Shown here: in pieces, positions 32,034 through 39,707 of the stretch | Layout: every line of letters starts with the position of its first letter | Numbering within the stretch: position 1 is the first letter of the stretch | Assembly (NCBI GenBank): GCA_963781595.1 | Contig: CAWAGG010000006.1 | Span: 2,996,017-3,060,016 of the forward strand | Length of the DNA: 64,000 nt | From: JBEDUK01 sp963781595 | GTDB lineage: Bacteria > Actinomycetota > UBA4738 | Reading direction: 5' to 3' | Position numbers and translations under genes: made by a program | The notes under the pieces: model-generated | Database searches by the model: none | The model's input: the letters and a program-made list of their open reading frames with translations, nothing else | What the model was told of the DNA's origin: nothing

Positions 32034-33016
32034 GGGGTCTGCCCTGAAGGTTGGGCGGTGACGTCGACGTGTTCGCGTTCGACGGAGAGCGCCGGCGTTC
32101 GGCCCGCCCACTCGGCGTGCGTGGTCCCGCGCGACTCGAACAGCGCGACCTCTTGGAACGCGCCGGCCGAGCGCTCGAACAGCGCCAGCCGGCACGACGC
32201 GATCTCGGAGTTGTGGCACCAGCGTTCGCTGCCGTCCGGATCGTCGTACCGCGCGCGGATCAGGTCCCGGGTCGGCGCCTCGATCCGCCCCGTGAGGCGG
32301 AACCGCCGGTCGCCGACGTCGACCTTCCAGGTGCCGAGGCCGAAGTCGCGCCGGCGGCTCGTCTTCGACATCCGGATCCAACGACCGTCCCACAGGACCC
32401 CGACCGACGTGACGAAGGGCATCCGGAACGGCCCGCGGCGGCCCTGGGCCGTGAGCGCGTGGACGACCCCTTGGTCACCGGTCAGGTCGCCGCAATGCGC
32501 CCACGCCCAGCGTTCCGCGTGCCGCGTCCCGTACAAGTGTCCCTGTTGGCCCGGCGCGTCGGCGAGGTCGAACCGCTCGCCGTCGACCGTGATGTGGCCC
32601 GAGACCCGCGTGTCGACGTTCGGCGAGAGCGGCTTCGTCGGCGCGAACCGGCCCCGGTACATCCAGTCCGGCAGCAGCCGGTAGGTCTCCGAGCCCGTCG
32701 GCCACGTCAGCGACCACGCCGCATCGTGCCCGCTGCCCTCGACACGGCCATCGGCCACACCGCTCGCGAACGTCGTCTCGCCGCCGATCCGGACGTCGAA
32801 CCGGTCGGGTTCGACCTGCGATGCCTCGCTCGCGCGGTGGATCCCGAAGTTCCGGTCGGGGTCGGACGGGTCGAACCGCGCGAACCACGACGCCGCGCGC
32901 TCACCGATGGTCGAGCGGATCCAGAAGCCCTGACCGGAGCGCGGGTCGGTGAGGGTGAGGAACCAGACCTCGTACCCGTTCCGAGGCCGTCGCGGCAGGT
33001 TGTCCTCCTCGCTCAC
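32030..33016 (-). CDS. CrtC/AttH-like lipocalin-domain protein
   Basis: A 328-residue, beta-rich protein without signal peptide. It starts at NGYEVWFLTLTDPRSGQGFW and has repeated Trp/His-containing strands (HAERWAWAHCGDLTG, VLWDGRWIRMSKTSRRRD, DPDGSERWCHNSEIASC). This resembles the tocopherol cyclase / hydroxyneurosporene hydratase (CrtC)/AttH group. These double-lipocalin folds hydrate or cyclise isoprenoids or bind lipids. A TATCCT -10-like element on the minus strand (33023-33028) lies seven bases before GTG 33016, suggesting a leaderless start. First gene of the three-gene coupled set. Confidence 0.62.
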   Translation of the reverse strand: MSEEDNLPRRPRNGYEVWFLTLTDPRSGQGFWIRSTIGERAASWFARFDPSDPDRNFGIHRASEASQVEPDRFDVRIGGETTFASGVADGRVEGSGHDAAWSLTWPTGSETYRLLPDWMYRGRFAPTKPLSPNVDTRVSGHITVDGERFDLADAPGQQGHLYGTRHAERWAWAHCGDLTGDQGVVHALTAQGRRGPFRMPFVTSVGVLWDGRWIRMSKTSRRRDFGLGTWKVDVGDRRFRLTGRIEAPTRDLIRARYDDPDGSERWCHNSEIASCRLALFERSAGAFQEVALFESRGTTHAEWAGRTPALSVEREHVDVTAQPSGQTP

Positions 33017-33052
33017 GGCCGAAGGATACCCGGACGCGCCGTGGGCCTCCGA

Positions 33053-33058
33053 TAGGAT
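33053..33058 (+). promoter_or_regulatory. Candidate -10 element for the TIM-barrel gene
   Basis: TAGGAT in the 114-base divergent intergenic region, 73 bases before ATG 33131. The mirror promoter (TATCCT, 33023-33028, minus strand) drives the lipocalin-like gene. Confidence 0.45.
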
Positions 33059-33130
33059 GGGTCGGCAGCGTGTGCACGCACGCGCGTGACAGCACCTCAT
33101 CGAGCGAACGTTCGACCGATCGGACCGACC

Positions 33131-33955
33131 ATGACGGACCCTCGCCCAGGACTGATCTTCTCGACGGCGCCGTTCTTCCGGCAGCCGCTGCGCGACGGCT
33201 TCCGGCACATCGCGGAGGCTGGGTTCGAAGCCGTCGAGGTCATGGTCACACAGGACCCGAACACGCAGGAGCCACGCCTGCTGAACAAGCTCGCGCAGGA
33301 GTTCGGCCTGCGGATCGACGCGATCCACGCGCCGTTCCTGCTGATCACCCGGCGGGTGTTCGGCACCGATCCCGTCACGAAGATCCACCGCTCGGTCCAC
33401 GTGGCCGAGGAGACCGGTGCGCCGCTGGTGATCGTGCACCCGCCGTACCGCTGGCAGGTCCGGTACCGGCGGTGGGCCGAACGCGACCTGGCGGAGTTCT
33501 CCGCCCGCACGGGCGTCACGGTCGCCGTGGAGAACATGTTCCCGGTCAAGCTCCCCGGCGAGCGCGGGGTCACGTTCCACGCGTCGCAGGAGTTCGAGGA
33601 CCTCGATTCCTACCCGTACCTGGTCCTGGACACGTCGCACGCCGCGGTCGCGGGGATCGACATCCGTGAGGCCTACCGCCGGTACCGGGACAAGCTCCAG
33701 CACGTGCACCTGTCGAACAACGCGGGCAAGGGGTGGGACTCGCACCTTCCCGTCTACCTGGACGGTGTCCTGCCCCTCGCGGAATTCCTGGAGGACCTGG
33801 TCGCGGGCGGGTTCGCCGGCAACGTGTCGATCGAGCTGGACCTGCGGCCGTACATGCGCGACGAGGTCGCGCTGCAGGAGGTCCTGGTCCGGAACCGCGA
33901 GTTCTGCGAGTCGCTGCTCTCGGCGCCGCAGGGCCAGGAGATCGGGCGCCGCTAG
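33131..33955 (+). CDS. Sugar-phosphate isomerase/epimerase-like TIM barrel
   Basis: A 274-residue xylose-isomerase-like TIM barrel. Metal-ligand positions fall in VTVAVENMFPVK (Glu), LVLDTSHAAVAG (Asp/His), LQHVHLSNNAGKGWDSHLP (His/Asp) and VSIELDLRPYM (Glu). It corresponds in type and neighbourhood to mycobacterial Rv0498, which lies near acyltransferase, epimerase and hem genes as here. ATG 33131 is preferred over an upstream frame opening at 33086. Substrate unknown. Confidence 0.85.
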   Translation: MTDPRPGLIFSTAPFFRQPLRDGFRHIAEAGFEAVEVMVTQDPNTQEPRLLNKLAQEFGLRIDAIHAPFLLITRRVFGTDPVTKIHRSVHVAEETGAPLVIVHPPYRWQVRYRRWAERDLAEFSARTGVTVAVENMFPVKLPGERGVTFHASQEFEDLDSYPYLVLDTSHAAVAGIDIREAYRRYRDKLQHVHLSNNAGKGWDSHLPVYLDGVLPLAEFLEDLVAGGFAGNVSIELDLRPYMRDEVALQEVLVRNREFCESLLSAPQGQEIGRR

Positions 33956-33982
33956 CCGGGGCTCGTTCGGGGGGCTGCATCG

Positions 33983-34141
33983 GTGCGGCGGGGAACGCTG
34001 ATCATGATCGTCGGGCTGTTCATCCTGCTGGCCGTCGCGGCGTTCGCCCAGTACCGGATCGGCCAGCGCGACGTTCGGATCCCGGTCACGGTCCCGGTGA
34101 CGCCGAGCGCGTCGCCGGCGTCGACGACGGCCGCGCCCTGA
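33983..34141 (+). CDS. 52-residue single-span membrane protein
   Basis: From GTG 33983, about nine bases after a G-run. The N-terminus is RRGTLIMIVGLFILLAVAAF, a span preceded by arginines. A charged stretch and a Val/Pro/Ser/Thr-rich tail follow. It trails the TIM-barrel gene by 27 bases and probably shares its transcript. No homologue recognised; codon use is typical of the contig. Confidence 0.5.
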   Translation: MRRGTLIMIVGLFILLAVAAFAQYRIGQRDVRIPVTVPVTPSASPASTTAAP

Positions 34142-34159
34142 CGCGGGCCCGGTCGGTGC

Positions 34160-35206
34160 CTACGCGCCGAACGCCGAACGGCGCCGCGTCAGGTTCCGGT
34201 AGAGCATCTGCTGGATCGTGTCCCGCACCCGATCCGTCAGCTCGAACACGAGCATCGCGTCGCGCCAGCCATCCGGCCCGTACCCGTCGGTCGGGATCGG
34301 TTCCCCGAACTCGACGACCCACTTCGAGCGGAGCGGGATCGCGCCGAGCGGCCCGAGCCACGGGAACGTCGGCGTGATCGGGAAGTACGGGAGTCCGAAC
34401 AGCCGCGCCAGGAACGCGGAGTTCCCCAGCAGGGGGTAGATCTCCTCGGACCCCACGACAGCCACCGGGACGATCGGCGCGCCGGCGCGCAGCGCCACCT
34501 CGACGAAGCCGCCCCGTCCGAACCGCTGGAGCCGGTAGCGGTCGCGGTACCGCTTCCCGACCCCCTTGTAGCCCTCCGGTGCGACCCCCACCAGCTCGCC
34601 GGCGTGCAGCAGCGCGAGAGCATCCTCGTGACACGCTAGCGTCGCCCCGATCTTCCTGGTGAGCGGCGCGACGAACGGCAGCCGGAGCGCGAGGTCCGCC
34701 GCGAGCAGCCGGAGGTGCCGGTGCGCCGGATGCTCGTCGAACAGCCCGAAGCGCACCACCATCGCGTCGACGGGCACCGTGCCGGCGTGGTTCATCACGA
34801 CGAGCGCGGGGCCCTCCGACGGCACGTTGTCGACGCCGAGCCACTCCGTGCGGAAGTAGTCGCGGTACAGGGGTCGGATGATCGGCGCGAGGACGTGTTC
34901 GGTCAGCTCGGGGTCGAACCCGAACGCGTCGACCTCGTACCGCCCGGTCGCCCGCCGCGCCAGCAGGTCGAGGATCGGCTCGAGCGACGCAGCGGGGATC
35001 GTCCCGACCCGCGGGGCCGGCTCGGGCGGCCGATGGAGCGCGCAGAACCCGTTCGCCCGCGCTGGGTTCCGGCACGGACGGCCGGACTTCGTCGTCGCGC
35101 CACAGCGCGGCTGGCCGACGGGCGCGCCTGTCTTCGAGCGCCGGGCGCGTGTCGATCCGCCGCGGGCCCGGTCGCGGTCACGGTCGAGGGGGATGACCTG
35201 TGCCAT
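34160..35206 (-). CDS. PlsC-type acyltransferase with N-terminal Cys/His motif
   Basis: A 348-residue protein. The acyltransferase core has the HX4D motif NHAGTVPVD (His140, Asp147), FVAPLTRKIGATLA and EGYKGVGKRYRDRY, matching mycobacterial Rv0502-like 1-acylglycerol-phosphate acyltransferases. Unusually, residues 33-58 form a compact motif CGATTKSGRPC ... FCALH (Cys35, Cys45, Cys55, His58) like the DUF5763-type zinc motif found in small phage and plasmid proteins. It could be a nucleic-acid or zinc module. Its ATG touches the stop of the epimerase gene, so the two are coupled. Confidence 0.88.
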   Translation of the reverse strand: MAQVIPLDRDRDRARGGSTRARRSKTGAPVGQPRCGATTKSGRPCRNPARANGFCALHRPPEPAPRVGTIPAASLEPILDLLARRATGRYEVDAFGFDPELTEHVLAPIIRPLYRDYFRTEWLGVDNVPSEGPALVVMNHAGTVPVDAMVVRFGLFDEHPAHRHLRLLAADLALRLPFVAPLTRKIGATLACHEDALALLHAGELVGVAPEGYKGVGKRYRDRYRLQRFGRGGFVEVALRAGAPIVPVAVVGSEEIYPLLGNSAFLARLFGLPYFPITPTFPWLGPLGAIPLRSKWVVEFGEPIPTDGYGPDGWRDAMLVFELTDRVRDTIQQMLYRNLTRRRSAFGA

Positions 35207-36267
35207 CAGCGCACCTCCTCGAGCGCTGCGCCTCCCGCCGTCGCACGGGCCGGAACGCCGAGGAAAGCACGGACGTCGTCCTCGATCCGCCGCACGCGCG
35301 CGGGGTCGAGCGGCCGCGGGCTACGGTGCCCGAGGATGAACTCGTCGAGCGCGCCCTCCGTGGAGTACCGGGGCGTGTATCCGAAGTCCCGCCGCAGCCG
35401 CGTCGTGTCGACGACCCGCCCGTGGACGAGCAGGGGGACCTGATCCGCGGGGAAGTCCACGAGCCCCGAGCGCCGGACGCTCCTGGCCGTGGTGCTCGCC
35501 AGGAACAGCGGCACGGGCAGTGCGACCTTCCCGCACCGACGGATCGCTTGCGAGAGGTACAGCACGCCGTCGCCCGCGACGTTGAAGATGCCCGGCCGGT
35601 CACCGCGCGAGGCGATCCGGAGGACCTCGATGCCGTCGTCCTCGTGCACGAACTGGATCCTCGGGTCGTGTCCAAGCGCCGTCGGAACGACCGGGAGCGA
35701 CAGGTACCGCGTGAGCGGTGTCTCGATCTGCGAGCCCATGAAGTTCGCGAAGCGCAGGATCGTCATGCAGACGTCCGGGCGGCGGCGGGCGAAGTCCCGA
35801 GCTGCCTGCGCCACCTCGACCGCGTCCTTCGCGTAGCCGTGCCTCGGGATCTCGTGCGGGGTCATGTCCTCGGTGAACGCCGCCGGGTCCTCCGGGCTCG
35901 AGCCGTAGACGGCCGTCGTGGACTTCATCACGACCGTGCGCAGGGTCGGGAGCTTCTGCGCCGCGGCGAACAGCTGCAGCGAGCCGATCACGTTGATCTC
36001 TTTCATGGCGCTGCGCCCGCCGACGCGGGTCGGCGTGGCGATGATCGCCAGATGAAGCAACGTGTCGATGCACCTGTCCTCGAGCGCGCTCAGGACCAGC
36101 GGGTTCCGGATGTCAGCGCGGACGAACTCGGTCCGCTCGAGGTCCACCTCTGGCTGGTCGAGGTCGATCCCGAAGATCGCTTCGACCTCGGGATCGGCTT
36201 CGAGCTGCTGCGCCAATCGGCCGGCGAGGTGCCTGGAGATCCCGGTGATCGCGACCCGTTGACCCAT
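35206..36267 (-). CDS. NAD-dependent epimerase/dehydratase (GalE2-like)
   Basis: A 353-residue extended SDR. The N-terminus VAITGISRHLAGRLAQQL holds the NAD-binding GxxxxxG region, followed by IFGIDLDQPEVDLERTEFV. The catalytic YxxxK appears as HGYAKDAVEVA. The C-terminus (FGYTPRYSTEGALDEFILGH) is like mycobacterial Rv0501. It is followed directly by the acyltransferase, the same order as Rv0501-Rv0502. ATG 36267. Sugar substrate unknown. Confidence 0.88.
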   Translation of the reverse strand: MGQRVAITGISRHLAGRLAQQLEADPEVEAIFGIDLDQPEVDLERTEFVRADIRNPLVLSALEDRCIDTLLHLAIIATPTRVGGRSAMKEINVIGSLQLFAAAQKLPTLRTVVMKSTTAVYGSSPEDPAAFTEDMTPHEIPRHGYAKDAVEVAQAARDFARRRPDVCMTILRFANFMGSQIETPLTRYLSLPVVPTALGHDPRIQFVHEDDGIEVLRIASRGDRPGIFNVAGDGVLYLSQAIRRCGKVALPVPLFLASTTARSVRRSGLVDFPADQVPLLVHGRVVDTTRLRRDFGYTPRYSTEGALDEFILGHRSPRPLDPARVRRIEDDVRAFLGVPARATAGGAALEEVR

Positions 36268-36277
36268 GGCTTCCAGC

Positions 36278-36565
36278 CTACCCGTCGGCGACCGGCCGGA
36301 GCTCGACCGTGTCGTCGATCCGCAGGCCGAACCGGTCAGACGCGCGTCCGCGGTTCACCGCCATCTCGAGCCAGCCCGCCGAACCCACGATGGAGGATGA
36401 CGTCGTCGGCGTCGGTCGCCCGGGCTTCGACGGCGCCGCCGGGGGCTTTCCACGCGAGCGACAGCGAGCCGTTGTCGGGCCCCACGAGCGATCACGCCGT
36501 GGCACACGCCTACGAAACCCGTCGCCCGAGCCGAAGTCCGATACGCACACGACCGGCCGCGTCAC
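36278..36565 (-). pseudogene. Decayed SAM hydrolase (DUF62) gene
   Basis: Three fragments of the S-adenosylmethionine hydrolase/fluorinase-like family survive in different frames. The start PVVCVSDFGSGDG shifts frame into FVGVCHGVIAR. LVGPDNGSLSLAWKAPGG ... DADDVILHR follows in a third frame. The C-terminal GSAGWLEMAVNRGRASDRFG ends the remnant. The intact family is about 260 residues; here 288 bases remain, with at least two internal deletions and frame changes. The order of the surviving pieces is correct, so this is one gene decayed in place. Confidence 0.82.
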
Positions 36566-36599
36566 GGCACCGTGCGGGCGACGCGTCGCCGCGGGGGCC

Positions 36600-36701
36600 C
36601 TACTTGCCTTGCTGCCGGCGCTGCCAACGGGTCTTCTTCAGCAGCTTCTTGTGCTTCTTCTTGCGCATCTTCTTGCGACGCTTCTTGACGACGGAAGACA
36701 A
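36600..36701 (-). CDS. Small ribosomal peptide bS22 (AURKAIP1/COX24-domain, 33 residues)
   Basis: From TTG 36701 the frame gives exactly 33 residues, rich in Lys/Arg (SSVVKKRRKKMRKKKHKKLL ... TRWQRRQQGK). This matches mycobacterial Rv0500B/bS22, a peptide of the small ribosomal subunit near the decoding centre. A GTG at 36707 would add two residues. It lies near the GalE2-like and acyltransferase genes, as in Mycobacterium (Rv0500B-Rv0501-Rv0502), which supports both identity and an actinobacterial origin. GAAAGG precedes the start. Confidence 0.9.
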   Translation of the reverse strand: MSSVVKKRRKKMRKKKHKKLLKKTRWQRRQQGK

Positions 36702-36805
36702 CCTCACGCCCTTTCCGAGCCGTGAACGGAAGCGTGAGTCTAATCGGTTTGGCGGAGGGACGCCGCCCCGTCGCGCCGGTCCGGCCGTCTCGCCCCGGCC
36801 GGCGT

Positions 36806-37696
36806 TCAGTCCGTTCCGAACAGGTTCCGGAGGTCGACCTTCCGCACGCGGAAGTCGGGTTCGACCCGTACGGAGCCGAGCTTGAGCGCCTTGGGCGCCT
36901 CGGCGACCGGGGAGATCAGCCGGAGGAGGTCCTCCTCGGGCGCGTGCTCGAGGATCCCCAATCCGGTGTACTCGCCCTTGCCGTCGGAAAGCCCGACGAG
37001 CAGACGATGGAGCTGCGACAGCTCGAACAACGTCGGGAGCGCCGGCATGAACACGGTCGGCTTGATCCGCCATCGCTGCGCCGGCTCGGCGAAGTACGCG
37101 CGCATCGCCCGCTCGCGGAACGCGGCGCGTTCCTCGACCGAGGTCGGCTTCACGTCGGGATGGACGGGCAGCGAGACAACGTCCGTGGCGAAGAACCGGT
37201 GGACGATGCCCAGCAGCGGGTCGAGCTCGGCGCCCCGCTGCAGACCGATCACCACGTCGGGGCGGAGCATCTCGACCTTGTGGTACTTGAGGATCTGGCC
37301 GTACACGCCGGAGACCAGGCCCGACGTGTCCACGACGACGAGCTCGGCGCCGCCGTCGAACGCCCGGTCGAGCAGCCTGGCGGCGCCGACCACGAGCGGC
37401 AGCAGCTGGCCCTGGGGAGAGATCGAGCCCACGAAGCCGATCGCATCGGCACGCGCGAGCCGGTCGGGTTCGAGGTCGGAGGCCTCGCCGATCATGCGCA
37501 GGCCCACGGTGGTCGGTGGGCCGACGGCCTTCTGCCCGAGGTCGGCGTCCAGGTAGGCGACCGGGCGGCCGCCCCGGACGGCGGCGGCCGCGACGGCCTT
37601 GCCGAGCGTCGTCTTCCCGGTGTCGAGGCCGCCCACCAGCATCACGACGCCGCTCGTTCCAGCGACCCGTTCGACGACCGCCTGATGCGGATCCAC
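36806..37696 (-). CDS. Clp1/Grc3-type polynucleotide kinase family P-loop protein
   Basis: A 296-residue ATPase. Walker A is GGLDTGKTT (residues 22-30). AYLDADLGQKAVGPPTTVGL and LLPLVVGAARLLDRA ... LVVVDTSGLVSGVYGQILKY follow the CLP1_P domain pattern. Eukaryotic and archaeal members phosphorylate RNA or DNA 5'-hydroxyl ends. Bacterial homologues are scattered and uncharacterised. It lacks the extra N- and C-terminal domains of Clp1; the C-terminus (ILEHAPEEDLLRLISPVAEA) is its own small domain. GTG 37696 has GAGAGGGG six bases upstream. Alone in its unit, so context gives no substrate. Confidence 0.78.
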   Translation of the reverse strand: MDPHQAVVERVAGTSGVVMLVGGLDTGKTTLGKAVAAAAVRGGRPVAYLDADLGQKAVGPPTTVGLRMIGEASDLEPDRLARADAIGFVGSISPQGQLLPLVVGAARLLDRAFDGGAELVVVDTSGLVSGVYGQILKYHKVEMLRPDVVIGLQRGAELDPLLGIVHRFFATDVVSLPVHPDVKPTSVEERAAFRERAMRAYFAEPAQRWRIKPTVFMPALPTLFELSQLHRLLVGLSDGKGEYTGLGILEHAPEEDLLRLISPVAEAPKALKLGSVRVEPDFRVRKVDLRNLFGTD

Positions 37697-38028
37697 GTGA
37701 TACCCCTCTCGACGAGGGGCGCGCCTACGCGGGTCCTATCGCTCGCGTCCCCACGGATGGATCAGCACCGGACCCGCGGATCCGCGATCCGCTGGTCGCG
37801 GTTCGCGACGCGCGGAGGATCTCGCCCGGCCACAGCCGAACCACCGTATGTCGATCGTTCCGGTCCGGTGGCATCGCTGCCATCGGCTCGCTCTCCATGG
37901 CGTTCCGATCCATCGTTCCCAGCCGGCACACGCGTTCGATAGAACCAACGTGGCTCGCCCCGAGGGCTCGCTCGTTCCGGACGATTCTACGACTCGGCGG
38001 TCGGCCGGTGACTTCGGCTGGCGGCCGA
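37697..38028. other. Intergenic region without a supported gene
   Basis: These 332 bases hold the ribosome-binding site of the Clp1-like gene. A 68-codon open frame on the minus strand (37725-37931) has no ribosome-binding site or recognisable motif. No hairpin with a T-run and no tRNA-like cloverleaf is seen. Confidence 0.4.
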
Positions 38029-38889
38029 TCAGGCCGCAGGCGGGAACGCGCTCGCGATCGCCTGGAAGCACGGCCAGTAGGCCTCGGGACGAACGTTGTC
38101 GTCCATGCAGATCACGTGCTCGGTTCGGCCCTGCGAACGCGCCACGACCGGGGCCGGGTCGTTCACGTCGACGATCGAGATCGTCTCGATGCCTGCCTCG
38201 ATAGCCGCGCCGGCGAACCCGTGATCGGCGAACACCAGATCCGGCGCGGCCTCGGCGAGCAGGAGCTGCATCGGTTCGGCCGAATGCGTGTGCAGCATGT
38301 CGGCCTTGCCCGTGTAGACCGCCACCCCGCCGAAGTACCGGATCTCGCGGCCCCGGCCGTCGTGGTCCCACGAGAACCCGTCAAGGGGCTCGAGGAGCTT
38401 CGCGCCGCATCGTTCGAGGAGCGCGCCGACGGCCTGGTACAGCAGCAGCAGTCCCCCAGGGTGCCCGGTGGCCAGCAGGACGTCCTCGCCCCGGGACGCA
38501 GCCTCAGCGAGCCGAACGCCGGCCGCGGCGCACGCGGTGAGCACTCGATCCGGATCCACGGCCATCGGGCCGTCCTGGAGGCTCGGATCGGGGTCGAACC
38601 CGGCCGCATCCGCCATCAGGCCGAGGACCTGGGCGAACGACGGCGCGTCCGGGCCGTCGCCCGAGACCCCGGTGAGGCCGAACCGCGCGACCGGGTCGCC
38701 GTCGAGGAGTTGGTGGATCTTCCACCGCACGTTGCGCCGGTCGTGCGAGGTGACGCGGCCGGCGACGCATCCTGAGACCAGCGCGGCCGCGAGCTCGTTC
38801 CGCGTGTGGTCGCCACGCTCCCACCGCCCACCGGTGCCCGCGAGGTGCGGCTGCGCCCCCTGCCGTTCGTATGGTTTCCTTCTCACCAC
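38029..38889 (-). CDS. Actinobacterial phosphatase-like protein
   Basis: A 286-residue protein of an uncharacterised family often annotated phosphatase in Actinomycetota. Conserved-looking blocks are RGEDVLLATGHPGGLLLLYQ, REIRYFGGVAVYTGKADMLH, THSAEPMQLLLAEA and DLVFADHGFAGAAIEAGIET. The His/Asp-rich end of the fold could bind metal, but no catalytic mechanism is established. On the minus strand TAGCAT lies seven bases before the GTG pair at 38889-38892, so the transcript is probably leaderless. Divergent from the first SDR gene with only 25 bases between starts. Confidence 0.68.
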   Translation of the reverse strand: MVRRKPYERQGAQPHLAGTGGRWERGDHTRNELAAALVSGCVAGRVTSHDRRNVRWKIHQLLDGDPVARFGLTGVSGDGPDAPSFAQVLGLMADAAGFDPDPSLQDGPMAVDPDRVLTACAAAGVRLAEAASRGEDVLLATGHPGGLLLLYQAVGALLERCGAKLLEPLDGFSWDHDGRGREIRYFGGVAVYTGKADMLHTHSAEPMQLLLAEAAPDLVFADHGFAGAAIEAGIETISIVDVNDPAPVVARSQGRTEHVICMDDNVRPEAYWPCFQAIASAFPPAA

Positions 38890-38914
38890 GTCGATGCTAG
38901 AGGAGGATCCGCGG

Positions 38915-39706
38915 ATGACGACCCAGATGCCCGACTATCGCCTCGACGGGAAGGTGGCGATCGTCACCGGAGGGAGCAAGGGGATCGGGCGGGCGATCGC
39001 GGAGGCCTTCGCAGCGGCCGGCGCGTCGGTCGTCGTGATGGCCCGGGGCCAGGAGGCGATCGACGACGCGGTCGCGGCGATCGGGGGCGCCGGCGGGCAG
39101 GCGATCGGCGTGAGCGGCGACGCCACCGACGCCGATGCCATGCAGGTGGTCGTGGACCGCGCGGTCGCCGAGTTCGGGACCCTCGACGTGCTGGTCAACA
39201 ACGCGGGCGCGGCGCCGTTCATGAGCACGATCGAGGCGATCCGGCCCGAGGGGTTCGAGAAGTACTTCCGGATCAACTTCTGGAGCGCGGTGAACGGCAT
39301 CAGGGCTGTCGCGCCGGTCCTGATGGCGAAGGGGTCGGGCGCGGTGCTGAACCTGGCGTCCGTGGCCGCGTTCATCGCGAACCCGGGTCTCTCGTACTAC
39401 GGCACGGCGAAGGCCGCGATCGTGAACCTGACGAAGACCGTCTCCCGCGAATGGGCCGGGTACGGGATCCGCGTCAACGCGCTGGCCCCAGGCTGGATCG
39501 AGACCGAGATGAACGTCGGCGCACGCGGGAGCCCCGAGTTCGTCCGCACGACGCTGGCGTCGATCCCGCTCGGCCGATGGGGCGTGCCCGAAGATGTGGC
39601 GTCGGCGGCCCTGTTCCTGTGTTCGCCGGCGGCCTCGTGGATCACGGGCTCCGTGTTGATCGTCGACGGCGGACAGACGACGACCGCGCTCGGCGGGATG
39701 GCCTGA
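38915..39706 (+). CDS. Short-chain dehydrogenase/reductase
   Basis: A 263-residue classical SDR: TGGSKGIG near the start, VNNAGAAPF, catalytic Ser in LNLASVAAF and Tyr/Lys in SYYGTAKAA. The C-terminus ITGSVLIVDGGQTT is typical of the FabG-like group. ATG 38915 has AGGAGG eight bases upstream. It is one base from the next SDR gene, so both are made from one mRNA. Substrate unknown. Confidence 0.93.
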   Translation: MTTQMPDYRLDGKVAIVTGGSKGIGRAIAEAFAAAGASVVVMARGQEAIDDAVAAIGGAGGQAIGVSGDATDADAMQVVVDRAVAEFGTLDVLVNNAGAAPFMSTIEAIRPEGFEKYFRINFWSAVNGIRAVAPVLMAKGSGAVLNLASVAAFIANPGLSYYGTAKAAIVNLTKTVSREWAGYGIRVNALAPGWIETEMNVGARGSPEFVRTTLASIPLGRWGVPEDVASAALFLCSPAASWITGSVLIVDGGQTTTALGGMA

Positions 39707-39707
39707 G

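Noticed and set aside
37725..37931. 68-codon open frame between the Clp1-like and phosphatase-like genes
   Set aside because: No ribosome-binding site, no motif and average shadow composition.
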